A stretch of 64,000 nucleotides of DNA from Sphingobacteriales bacterium (GCA_016235125.1 JACRLZ010000007.1:62001-126000), one strand, 5' to 3'; positions 53,801-62,136 are shown, counted from the stretch's first letter. The notes: generated from the sequence alone by a model not told the origin. Program-made: numbers and translations.

Positions 53801-55530
53801 GCCAGGTAGATTGGATAGTACTGATCATCACACTGCTTGCCATTATTGTGTATGGGTTGTATAAAAGCCGTACATCTCATAACCTGGATGGTTATTTTCT
53901 TTCAAACCGAAGTCTGCCATGGGGATTGGTATTGCTGAGCATCATGGGTACACAGGCCAGTGCCATCACTTTTCTTTCAGCTCCGGGCCAGGCTTATACT
54001 GACGGGATGCGTTTTGTGCAATACTATTTTGGTATCCCTTTAGCGATGGTGGTCATCTGTATATTCTTTGTGCCGATTTTCAGACGGTTGAAAGTTTATA
54101 CAGCGTATGAATACCTTGAAAACCGTTTTGATGGGAAAACAAGGACATTGACCTCGTTGCTCTTTTTTCTTTCAAGAGGATTATCAACCGGCATCAGTGT
54201 ATATGCTCCTTCCATTATTCTTTCTTCACTGCTTGGCTGGGATATTATCTGGACCAACCTGTTTATGGGAGGTCTGTTAATTATTTACACAATGACCGGA
54301 GGAGCCAAAGCCGTGGCTTACACACAACAATTACAACTGATCATAGTTTTCGTAGGTATGTTTCTTGCCGCATACATGGTGGTAAGAATGCTTCCGGAGA
54401 ATGTTGGCTTTAAAGATGCGTTGGAAGTTGGCGGCAAACTGAGTAAGCTGAATGTAATTACAACCGGGTTTACTGAAAAAGGATTTAACTGGAGTGACCA
54501 GTATAATTTATTGAGTGGCATAATCGGCGGTTTCTTTCTTGCCCTGTCCTATTTCGGCACCGATCAAAGCCAGGTGGGCCGCTATCTTACCGGCAGATCG
54601 TTACGGGAAAGCAGGATGGGATTATTGATGAATGGCTTTGTAAAAGTGCCCATGCAGTTTCTTATTCTGTTGGTAGGTGTATTGGTTTTTACTTTTTATC
54701 AATTCAATAAAGCGCCGATATTTTTTAACGATGTTCAGTTGAAAAAACTTGAACAGTCTTCATACAGAGATTCTTTATTAATTGTAAAAAGCAGGTATGA
54801 TGAAATTTCGATAGAAAAGCAAAAGGCCGTTGTTGAATATTCCTCGGCATCACATAGTGGAGATGATGCGGTTTCTGCAAAATCTTTGGAGTTGCTCAGG
54901 GGTCTTCAAAAACAGTCTGACAGCTTAAGAAAAAAAGTTATTGGCTGGCTTAATAACAAAGTTCCGCAGGGTGATGGCAATGATACAAACTATATCTTTC
55001 TCCGGTTTGTAGTTGATAATTTGCCTGTTGGTTTGGTGGGATTGCTGATTGCAATTATTTTCCTTGCATCATGGGGGAGTATCGCTGCCGCCATTAATTC
55101 GCTGGCATCATGCAGCATGGTGGATGTTCACCGCAGGGTAAGTAAGAAGGAAATAATTCCTGAAAAGGAATACAGGCTTTCCAAAATCTATACGCTTGGG
55201 TGGGGCATTTTCTGCATAGTGGTTGCCATGTTTACCTACAATATCGGCAACAGCCTGATAGAAGCGGTGAATGTTTTGGGTTCTTTATTTTATGGAGTGA
55301 TACTGGGAGTTTTTCTTGTGGCATTCTTTATGAAAAAAGTGGTAAATGGCAATGCAGTATTCTGGGCCGCAGTGCTGGCTGAGTTTTTAGTGTTAACTGT
55401 ATTTATTCTTACTAAACAAGGGGTTTTTAAAATGGGCTTCTTGTGGCTTAATCCGATAGGAGCATTAGGTGTGGTATTTTTTACGATCATACTTAATAAG
55501 CTGATGCAAAAGAAAAAGCTTCCGGGATAG
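53797..55530 (+). CDS. Sodium:solute symporter (SSS family)
   Basis: Inner-membrane transporter of 577 residues with about 13 helices, LeuT-like fold. Seen are LPWGLVLLSIMGTQASAITF (helix 1 with its sodium-site unwinding), PGQAYTDGMRFVQYYFGIPL, AYEYLENRFDG, GGAKAVAYTQQLQLIIVFVG, FGTDQSQVGRYLTGRS, and the late LASWGSIAAAINSLASCSMV. A charged soluble insert (about residues 308-400, LKKLEQSSYRDSLLIVKSRY) splits the helices, as in other Bacteroidota members. Substrate may be a sugar, amino sugar or peptide; the operon with PIG-L deacetylase and peptidase fits amino-sugar or peptide uptake. Start codon overlaps the stop of the preceding microgene. Confidence 0.93.
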   Translation: MSQVDWIVLIITLLAIIVYGLYKSRTSHNLDGYFLSNRSLPWGLVLLSIMGTQASAITFLSAPGQAYTDGMRFVQYYFGIPLAMVVICIFFVPIFRRLKVYTAYEYLENRFDGKTRTLTSLLFFLSRGLSTGISVYAPSIILSSLLGWDIIWTNLFMGGLLIIYTMTGGAKAVAYTQQLQLIIVFVGMFLAAYMVVRMLPENVGFKDALEVGGKLSKLNVITTGFTEKGFNWSDQYNLLSGIIGGFFLALSYFGTDQSQVGRYLTGRSLRESRMGLLMNGFVKVPMQFLILLVGVLVFTFYQFNKAPIFFNDVQLKKLEQSSYRDSLLIVKSRYDEISIEKQKAVVEYSSASHSGDDAVSAKSLELLRGLQKQSDSLRKKVIGWLNNKVPQGDGNDTNYIFLRFVVDNLPVGLVGLLIAIIFLASWGSIAAAINSLASCSMVDVHRRVSKKEIIPEKEYRLSKIYTLGWGIFCIVVAMFTYNIGNSLIEAVNVLGSLFYGVILGVFLVAFFMKKVVNGNAVFWAAVLAEFLVLTVFILTKQGVFKMGFLWLNPIGALGVVFFTIILNKLMQKKKLPG

Positions 55531-55545
55531 GAAGCTCTTTTTCTT
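55517..55545 (+). terminator. Terminator of the symporter operon
   Basis: AGCTTCC (55517-55523), loop GGGATA, GGAAGCT (55530-55536), C, then five T. The stem starts within the last codons of the symporter and includes its stop. Confidence 0.8.
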
Positions 55546-55571
55546 GATTTTATTTCCAGCACTATAAGGGA

Positions 55572-56405
55572 TCATTTTTCCAGCTCAGCCAATAATTTCT
55601 CATTCAATTTTACATAGTCGTCATTCTTTTGTTCGGCAGCCAGTGCTTTCGATTTTTCTGCTGCAGCTTTGGCTTCGTCTTTTTTACCAAGTTTAGCAAG
55701 GCAATTTGCTCTTTGATGGTGTATCCAAAAAGCATTGGGTTGCATTTCCACTGCTTTATCAAACCATGCCAAAGCCTGGTTCAGGTCTTTGCCATTGTCC
55801 ATATAGTACATAGCGGCATTGAAATAGGGGCGGTTGTCCTTATTCATGAGTTGATCAATCTGTGCCATCACTTTTGTTTCCACATCCGCTGAAATGGGCA
55901 ATGCAACGGCGGTTTTATCCCACATGATATGCAGTTCACAGGCCGAGGGTTTTACATTGGCAAACTGCATGGTGAATGTTTCAGTTTTGTTCTCCATGTC
56001 CATGGTATTTGCTTCTACTCTTACAATATCCTGGTCGGCCTTGTAATCGGCAGGGCTTGTCACATCAGTTTGTTTGGTGATGATGATGATCCAGCTTTTT
56101 TTGTCGGGTATTGTCAGCAGACCATATTTGCCGGCTTTGATCTTTGTTCCGCCAATGTTTACTTCATCGGCAAAAGTAATGGTGGTGGCATTGTTTGCTC
56201 CCGTACGCCATACTTTTCCAAAGGGAACAAGGTCGCCGAAAATTTTTCTTCCTTTTACTCCGGGACGGGAATAAGAAAGTTCAACAGATGACAGTCCAAA
56301 ATCCTGTTTAAGTGTTTGGGTTGGACTGGGCGCAGGTGTTTTTAATTGCGCATCAGCAATAAATAATGAACAGGCAGCAATTGCCGCTAAGACATGTTTT
56401 CTCAT
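55572..56405 (-). CDS. DUF2911 protein with TPR-like tail
   Basis: Exported protein of 277 residues from the ATG at 56405 (MRKHVLAAIAACSLFIADAQ signal); the upstream in-frame ATG at 56429 would add eight polar residues. Residues 25-170 match DUF2911 (SSVELSYSRPGVKGRKIFGD, VWRTGANNATTITFADEVNI, GTKIKAGKYGLLTIPDKKSW), a beta-sandwich domain of unknown role in Bacteroidota. Residues 195-277 are helical with a TPR-like pair (ALAWFDKAVEMQPNAFWIHH, QRANCLAKLGKKDEAKAAAE). Convergent with the symporter; only 41 nt separate the stops. Not assigned a function. Confidence 0.85.
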   Translation of the reverse strand: MRKHVLAAIAACSLFIADAQLKTPAPSPTQTLKQDFGLSSVELSYSRPGVKGRKIFGDLVPFGKVWRTGANNATTITFADEVNIGGTKIKAGKYGLLTIPDKKSWIIIITKQTDVTSPADYKADQDIVRVEANTMDMENKTETFTMQFANVKPSACELHIMWDKTAVALPISADVETKVMAQIDQLMNKDNRPYFNAAMYYMDNGKDLNQALAWFDKAVEMQPNAFWIHHQRANCLAKLGKKDEAKAAAEKSKALAAEQKNDDYVKLNEKLLAELEK

Positions 56406-56474
56406 GATTAATTTTTTTAAGGATGACAAAGTTAAGGGAATAAAGTTCTGATACTGGTCAGAAATATGATGGCA

Positions 56475-57947
56475 TCAGAAGTTGATGGTGACAGTGGTTC
56501 TGCCATTTTTATTTGTGCTGCGTTTCCATTTGGGTCCCTGTTTTATCAGGCGGATGGCTTCTTTGTCGCACTTGCCGCAAAGAGATTTTTCAATTTTGAA
56601 TTTAAAAGGCTCACCATCTTTATTTACTTCAAAAGAAACCTGTACCTGCCCTGAAGCATTTGGCTTTGTTTTTATTTCATCAGGCACATCAAGGTTATTG
56701 GCGATATATGTATCATAATTGTCCCATCCATCCGCCGGTTCAGGTTCTTCCAGTTTTATGTTGGCATCCATGCTGCGTGCTGCCGAATTGGGTTTCTGGT
56801 TACTTAGCACCACTTCAGATAATCCTCTGCGGTCATCCTGAAGAACCACCCGGTTGTTTGTTACACTACTTCTTAGTTGGATATTATTATTTTCAAAGCC
56901 AATTGATTTTACCTGCACATTCAACACAGTGTCGGGATAAACGAGATTAAAATAACCTCTTACATCAGTGTAAGTGCCTGCATTATTATCACTGGGGTTG
57001 TATACCCGTGCAAATGGGAGCCCTATATTATTTGAATCAGTGACCTGTCCACGGAAAATATTTGTTTGGTTGCTAAATGCTGCATTGTTCGCTGGTTGTG
57101 GCTCAACTGCTCTGCGATTAGCGGCAACTGCGTTTTTCTTTTTCAGGTCTTCATTCGCTGCCGCTTCAAATTTATCTGCCACCCCATCGCCATCACTGTC
57201 AATATTTGATTTATTATCGGAAACAACCAAACCTTTTGCTTCGTCTTTATTGATTTCTTTGGCATCTCTGGCTGCTGAAACCTGTTTCAGTTTTTCTTCT
57301 TCACCGGTTTTTGCAGGTTGAGGAACATTGCCTGAGGCCGGGTTTGTATTAACTACAACTACGTTTTCACCAGGTTTTATTGATTCAGAAGAAGGATTTT
57401 TAGAAGATTCGTTTTTTCTCCCGGTTAAAGACTCATCAGCAGCGACGATTTTATCATCTTTTTGTTGGTTCCCTTCCGACGATGAAATGTTTTCTTTTAC
57501 AGTTAATGTCAGATTGCCCGGAGCAGTAGTTGAAGTACCGGTTACAGAATCTTTTACCCCGCTTTCTTCTTTATCTGAAGTATTCAATTTTGCAATCTCA
57601 TTTGATTTTTTATCTGTAAATAAAAATTGATTTGCCAACAATCCCAGCCCACCAATAATTATTACCGCTGCAGCCACCCTCAGCCATGGGAAAGATGTTT
57701 TGGAACCACCTTTAATCGGGATCACTTTGGCATCCTGTGACTTTTCTGCAATCCTTGTTCTGAGATCATTGATATCGGCTGTTACATTTGTTCCGGCAAA
57801 AGCATAGCCTTCCAAGGCATCGGTCAGAAAGGGGTCATCCAATGCCGCTTTTTCAAGGTCATGCCTTTCTTTGTCGGAAAGCAAACCTTTATGATATTTT
57901 TCAATATCAGCAGCGCTAAAATTCTTTATGTTGTTATCCGTTGCCAT
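56475..57947 (-). CDS. Anti-sigma-like membrane protein with CarboxypepD_reg and TonB C-terminal domains
   Basis: Single-pass membrane protein of 490 residues, probably the regulator of the sigma factor whose gene ends 15 nt upstream. Residues 1-65 (FSAADIEKYHKGLLSDKERH) resemble the cytoplasmic part of Bacteroidota anti-sigma proteins. A membrane helix (LRVAAAVIIIGGLGLLANQF) follows at about 90-110. A low-complexity linker carries a thrombospondin-3-like Ca loop (DSDGDGVADKFEAAANED). Then come a CarboxypepD_reg domain (IFRGQVTDSNNIGLPFARVY, DVRGYFNLVY) and a TonB C-terminal domain (NNLDVPDEIKTKPNASGQVQ, SLCGKCDKEAIRLIKQGPKW). The TonB domain could touch an outer-membrane receptor, linking surface signals to sigma release; inferred. 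Confidence 0.8.
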   Translation of the reverse strand: MATDNNIKNFSAADIEKYHKGLLSDKERHDLEKAALDDPFLTDALEGYAFAGTNVTADINDLRTRIAEKSQDAKVIPIKGGSKTSFPWLRVAAAVIIIGGLGLLANQFLFTDKKSNEIAKLNTSDKEESGVKDSVTGTSTTAPGNLTLTVKENISSSEGNQQKDDKIVAADESLTGRKNESSKNPSSESIKPGENVVVVNTNPASGNVPQPAKTGEEEKLKQVSAARDAKEINKDEAKGLVVSDNKSNIDSDGDGVADKFEAAANEDLKKKNAVAANRRAVEPQPANNAAFSNQTNIFRGQVTDSNNIGLPFARVYNPSDNNAGTYTDVRGYFNLVYPDTVLNVQVKSIGFENNNIQLRSSVTNNRVVLQDDRRGLSEVVLSNQKPNSAARSMDANIKLEEPEPADGWDNYDTYIANNLDVPDEIKTKPNASGQVQVSFEVNKDGEPFKFKIEKSLCGKCDKEAIRLIKQGPKWKRSTNKNGRTTVTINF

Positions 57948-57962
57948 TTGGCATTACAAAGT

Positions 57963-58568
57963 TCAATTTTTATTTCTTACCTCTGACTTCTGATCTCCGA
58001 CTTCCTGTTTTTCCATGCAATTCTTCAGGTTCCTTCTTCCGTTCTGTATAAAACTTCTTATCTGGTTCCAGTCCTGCCCGGTTATTTCTGCTATTTCATT
58101 ATAACATTTCCCTTCTAAATAAAAGAGCTTTATGGCTTCCCGCTGGTCCTCTGCCAGTGTTCCGAGGCAGTATTCCAGCTTTTTAAAATTCTCCTCTTTT
58201 TCCAGCACGCCATTCAGATGCACATTTTCCTCCGATTGCACAAGTTCTGTTTTGAATTCCACTGTTTTAAGGTTTCTTGGCGTCCTGAGTTTCATCAGGC
58301 AATGATTTTTAGCTACCTGGTGCAGCCAGCCTTTGAAATTATCCACTTCATGCTTTTTCAATTTTGATACCAGTTCTTCAAAGATCTGCATCACACAATC
58401 TTTGGAAGTCTCAGGTTCTTTAAAATATTTCAGGCAAACGCCATATACCAACTCCATGTATCGTTGGTATAAGTCTCCCAATACGGACATGTCGCCCGAT
58501 TGTTTATACAGGGCAACCAGTTCCTTGTCGGTGAGTGATGAATGGTATGTGTTAGTGATAAAAGCCAA
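57963..58568 (-). CDS. ECF-type RNA polymerase sigma factor
   Basis: Sigma-70 family factor of 201 residues with only regions 2 and 4. Region 2 includes LYQRYMELVYGVCLKYFKEP and CVMQIFEELVSKLKKHEVDN with FKGWLHQVAKNHCLMKLR; region 4 has LGTLAEDQREAIKLFYLEGK and CYNEIAEITGQDWNQIRSFI for -35 recognition. The last 10 residues (VGDQKSEVRNKN) are encoded by a heptamer-periodic array that continues into the gap and are probably not part of the conserved fold. The anti-sigma-like gene follows 15 nt downstream, and the divergent VWA gene is a likely target. Confidence 0.92.
   Translation of the reverse strand: MAFITNTYHSSLTDKELVALYKQSGDMSVLGDLYQRYMELVYGVCLKYFKEPETSKDCVMQIFEELVSKLKKHEVDNFKGWLHQVAKNHCLMKLRTPRNLKTVEFKTELVQSEENVHLNGVLEKEENFKKLEYCLGTLAEDQREAIKLFYLEGKCYNEIAEITGQDWNQIRSFIQNGRRNLKNCMEKQEVGDQKSEVRNKN
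57965..58005 (-). repeat. Heptamer-periodic array overlapping the sigma gene end
   Basis: On the minus strand it reads GAAGTCG, GAGATCA, GAAGTCA, GAGGTAA, GAAATAA. It provides the last codons and the stop of the sigma factor gene. Same class as the arrays at 45940 and 33717. Confidence 0.7.
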
Positions 58569-58672
58569 AGGATAAAATTAGCAAATAAATTCAGACAGGC
58601 TCTTATGCAATTGCTAAAAATGCAGCATCTCAGGTGGCTGAACATAATTTTTCATCTCAAAAAATGTATCTC

Positions 58673-60655
58673 ATGAAACGCATACTCCTTCTGATTGCCC
58701 CGGTATTATTAATAATGCTGGCATTCCGTCCTGTAAAATCATTTACTGTTTCAGGCATTGTTTCCGATGAAACCGGCAGCCCCCTTCCCGGTGTATCCAT
58801 ATTTGTAAAAGGCACCCGTACCGGTGTGGCATCGGCACATGATGGCACATATAAAATAACGGTGCCTAACTCAAACAGTGTGCTGGTGTTTTCCGGAGCC
58901 GGACTTGAAATGAAAGAAGAAAAAATAGGGGGTCGTACAACGATCAATGTAACTATCAAAAGAGTTGTATTGACCGGCACCGAGGTTGTGGTTACTGCTT
59001 ATGGACAAAAAAGACAGGCGAAAGAATTGGGATATAGTATTGCAAAAGTAAAATCAGCGGATCTTTCTCAAGGTTATTATTCAGGGATACAAAATGGCTT
59101 AAGTGGAAAGGTTGCAGGTGTAAAAATAGACTCTGATGGTGATGGTGTTTATGATGAATTTGAAAGAGAGGGGTATGATAATATCGTTGAAAACAAGTTC
59201 CTGAAAGTAACTGACAATCCTCTTTCCACTTTTTCTATAGATGTGGATGCAGCTTCATATAGTAATATCCGGAGGTTCCTGAATCAGGGTCAGTTGCCGC
59301 CGGCCGGTGCTGTGAGAATTGAGGAAATGGTAAATTATTTTCATTATGAATATCCACAACCAAAAACTGATGATCCTTTTTCGATCAACACTGAAATTTC
59401 TGATTGTCCTTGGAATAAAGACAATAAACTTGTGCTGATTGGTCTGCAGGGTAAAAAGATACCAACTGAAAATCTGCCCGCTTCAAATCTTGTTTTCCTG
59501 ATAGATGTTTCAGGCTCCATGTGGGATGCAAATAAACTTCCTTTGGTGAAGGCTTCAATGAAAATGCTGGTGGATCAATTAAGAGAGCAGGATAAAATTT
59601 CAATGGTGGTATATGCAGGAGCTGCAGGTCTTGTATTGCCTTCTACAAGCGGCGCTGATAAGACAAAGATCAAAGATGCGATAGATAAACTGGAGGCCGG
59701 TGGATCAACTGCCGGTGGGGCCGGTATTAAACTGGCTTATAAAACCGCTAAAGAAAATTTTGTAAAAAATGGTAACAACCGTGTTATTCTTTGCACAGAT
59801 GGTGATTTTAATGTTGGCGAAAGCAGCGATGATGCAATGGAGAGATTAATTGAGAACGAAAGAAAGAGTGGTGTGTTCCTTACTGTGTTGGGCTATGGTA
59901 TGGGCAATTACCAGGATGCCAAAATGCAGAAACTTGCTGACAAAGGAAACGGCAACCATGCCTACATTGATGGCATTACCGAAGCAAAAAAAGTACTGGT
60001 GAATGAGTTTGGCGGTACTCTTTTCACCATCGCCAAAGATGTGAAGTTGCAGATTGAATTCAATCCCGCTAAAGTACAGGGCTACCGCCTGATCGGTTAC
60101 GAAAACAGGATGCTGGCTAAAGAAGATTTTAACGATGACAAAAAAGATGCCGGAGAACTCGGCAGCGGTCATACTGTTACGGCTTTGTATGAAGTGATAC
60201 CCGTGGGAGTGGAGAGTGACTTTTTGAAAAAAGTGGATACATTGAAATATCAGAAAAATGTTGTTCCGCTAAGCAAATCATCACACAACGATGAGATCAT
60301 GACGGTGAAATTCCGTTACAAAGCTCCCGATGGCGATGTAAGCAAGCTGATCGAACATCCTGTTTTGGATAAACAAATACCTATTGCCAGGACTTCTGAG
60401 AACTTCCGTTTTGCTGCAGCCGTTGCACAATTTGGTATGCTGCTTCGCAATTCTGAGTTTAAATCAGATGCCTCCTACAGTAGTGTATTAGGTCTTTCCC
60501 GTAAGGCTAAGGGTGCTGATGAAGAAGGTTATCGTTCGGAGTTTGTACGACTGGTGGAAAGTGCACAGTTGCTTGCTAAAGCAAAACCGGAAAAAGATGA
60601 ACCTGAAATGGATGATGAAGAGGTAGAATCACTTCCAGTAAGTAAGAACAAATAA
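58673..60655 (+). CDS. VWA protein with CarboxypepD_reg and SusC-plug-like N-terminus
   Basis: Exported protein of about 660 residues; the ATG at 58673 (MKRILLLIAPVLLIMLAFRP) or 58664 begins the signal, the GTG at 58634 is unlikely. Residues 20-100 are a CarboxypepD_reg domain (FTVSGIVSDETGSPLPGVSI, GTYKITVPNSN). Residues 103-148 carry a SusC-like plug phrase (EVVVTAYGQKR, NGLSGKVAGVKI) without a following barrel, then the Ca loop DSDGDGVYDEFE shared with the anti-sigma-like protein. Residues 175-600 are the YfbK-type von Willebrand family: Ig-like VWA N-region (FSIDVDAASYSNIRRFLNQG, VRIEEMVNYFHYEYP), MIDAS motif FLIDVSGSM near 277, CTDGDFNVG, and a DUF3520-like C-region. It is probably a metal-dependent adhesion or assembly protein in the periplasm; role inferred. 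Confidence 0.88.
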   Translation: MKRILLLIAPVLLIMLAFRPVKSFTVSGIVSDETGSPLPGVSIFVKGTRTGVASAHDGTYKITVPNSNSVLVFSGAGLEMKEEKIGGRTTINVTIKRVVLTGTEVVVTAYGQKRQAKELGYSIAKVKSADLSQGYYSGIQNGLSGKVAGVKIDSDGDGVYDEFEREGYDNIVENKFLKVTDNPLSTFSIDVDAASYSNIRRFLNQGQLPPAGAVRIEEMVNYFHYEYPQPKTDDPFSINTEISDCPWNKDNKLVLIGLQGKKIPTENLPASNLVFLIDVSGSMWDANKLPLVKASMKMLVDQLREQDKISMVVYAGAAGLVLPSTSGADKTKIKDAIDKLEAGGSTAGGAGIKLAYKTAKENFVKNGNNRVILCTDGDFNVGESSDDAMERLIENERKSGVFLTVLGYGMGNYQDAKMQKLADKGNGNHAYIDGITEAKKVLVNEFGGTLFTIAKDVKLQIEFNPAKVQGYRLIGYENRMLAKEDFNDDKKDAGELGSGHTVTALYEVIPVGVESDFLKKVDTLKYQKNVVPLSKSSHNDEIMTVKFRYKAPDGDVSKLIEHPVLDKQIPIARTSENFRFAAAVAQFGMLLRNSEFKSDASYSSVLGLSRKAKGADEEGYRSEFVRLVESAQLLAKAKPEKDEPEMDDEEVESLPVSKNK

Positions 60656-60672
60656 ATTTTAATCGCCTTTTC

Positions 60673-60708
60673 CCCCTCTCTCCCGATAGCTATCGGGATG
60701 GAGAGGGG
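60673..60708 (+). terminator. Intergenic hairpin with CCCGATAGCTATCGGG core
   Basis: Perfect 16-bp palindrome (60682-60697) enclosed by CCCCTCTC (60673-60680) and GAGAGGGG (60701-60708). No T-run follows. The core palindrome is one I associate with repeated hairpins in many Bacteroidota genomes; here one copy. Confidence 0.6.
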
Positions 60709-60765
60709 TTAAGGCTGAGGTCCTTTCCGGCTACAATTCTTTTTTTAACCCTAAACAATTAAGCT

Positions 60766-62136
60766 ATGAAAATGATGTTAGTCCCGAAGGGATCCATTTG
60801 GAGAAAAAGGCAACTATTGTTGTCTGTGTCTGCACTGGCTTTGGCCGGATTGCTTGCTTCAATGACTTCGAAAAAGAGTGACAATGTATCAAAAGAAGTG
60901 GAACGATGTAACAATCCCGATGTCAGCCACGTCTGTATTATGAAAACCATTTTTGGTCTCGACACCAGCCAGGAACAAAATTTTATCAGCACATTCAAAA
61001 CACCGGAGAAAGTTCAGGAGTCCATTAAAAAAGGATTGGCCTGGACGGATAAGGCACAGGGAAATGATGGGGGATGGGGTGCCGGCAGTCATTATAACCA
61101 GGGGGTGATGGATCCACATGCAGTACCCAGCGATCCTGCTACTACCTCATTGGTTGCAATGTCGCTGCTGAGAACGGATAATACATTGACGAAAGGAGAA
61201 TATTCAAAGAACCTGAAGAATGGATTGGAATTTTTATTAAAGCAGGTTGAAAACTGCCCTGACAGCCAGCCTTATCTCACCAAACTGGAAAACACACAGC
61301 CACAGATCAAACTCGGAAGGAATATTGATGTGATATTGACAGCCCAGTTCTTCACCAATATGCTGCGTTATGATATTAACGATGCACAATTGAAAAAAAG
61401 AATTGAGAAAGCATTGGATAAATGTGTGGCAAGAATTCAAAAAGGTCAGGGTACAGATGGCAGTTGGAGAGATGGTGGTTGGGCGCCGGTATTACAATCA
61501 GCTTTGGCAAATAATGCTCTTGAAAGTGCAGATGATGTGGGAAGAAAAGTTGACACGGCTGTTCTCAACCGCAGCCGCCAATACCAAAACAGCAATTTTG
61601 ATCTGAAGACAAACTCAGCTGTAACGGGTGAGGCAGCAGGTGTAATGCTCTATGGCTTGTCAAGCACCACAAGAGCCAGTGCCAAAGAATCAATGAAGGC
61701 GCAGGAGATTATTGTCAGGGGATTTAGCAGCGGTGCTATAAAAGACAAGACAGTGAATGAAGAGAACCTGAGAAAAGCCGGGGTAGATGCTGTGGAAGCC
61801 AAACAACTGGCCACAGCCTATTCCATAAACAAAGCGTCGCAGGCGCAGGCTTTGAGGGAGGATGTGATGCAAGGATTCGGAAATAACGGAGGCGAGGAGT
61901 TCATGAGTTTTTTAATGACGGGGGAAAGCATTTTAATGCAGGGGGGCAATGACTGGAAAAAATGGTATGATATGATGAGCGGAAAACTGGTAAATATCCA
62001 AAACCAGAATGGAAGCTGGAATGGCCATCATTGCATCACCAGCCCGGTTTTCTGTACCGCCACCTGTTTATTGATATTATCTATACATAACGATATGCAA
62101 TTTTCGATGCAGCAGCATCAGAAAAAAAATAGCTAA
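60766..62136 (+). CDS. Exported terpenoid-cyclase/prenyltransferase-fold (alpha-toroid) protein
   Basis: Protein of 456 residues. A basic head and a hydrophobic helix (KRQLLLSVSALALAGLLASM) look like a signal or anchor. The body shows repeated QW-like turns of the squalene-cyclase/prenyltransferase alpha-toroid: GNDGGWGAG, GTDGSWRDGG and QNQNGSWNGHHC, with cyclic helices such as VQESIKKGLAWTDKAQ and ATTSLVAMSLLRTDNTL between. It lacks the DxDD cyclase motif, so it is not expected to be a triterpene cyclase. Similar toroids occur beside VWA proteins and in protease-inhibitor-like envelopes. It follows the VWA gene on the same strand after a hairpin, so the two probably act together. Function unknown. 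Confidence 0.8.
   Translation: MKMMLVPKGSIWRKRQLLLSVSALALAGLLASMTSKKSDNVSKEVERCNNPDVSHVCIMKTIFGLDTSQEQNFISTFKTPEKVQESIKKGLAWTDKAQGNDGGWGAGSHYNQGVMDPHAVPSDPATTSLVAMSLLRTDNTLTKGEYSKNLKNGLEFLLKQVENCPDSQPYLTKLENTQPQIKLGRNIDVILTAQFFTNMLRYDINDAQLKKRIEKALDKCVARIQKGQGTDGSWRDGGWAPVLQSALANNALESADDVGRKVDTAVLNRSRQYQNSNFDLKTNSAVTGEAAGVMLYGLSSTTRASAKESMKAQEIIVRGFSSGAIKDKTVNEENLRKAGVDAVEAKQLATAYSINKASQAQALREDVMQGFGNNGGEEFMSFLMTGESILMQGGNDWKKWYDMMSGKLVNIQNQNGSWNGHHCITSPVFCTATCLLILSIHNDMQFSMQQHQKKNS

Noticed and set aside
60766..62136. Squalene-hopene cyclase
   Set aside because: QW-like turns are present, but the DxDD catalytic motif is absent and the protein is too short (456 residues) and exported.
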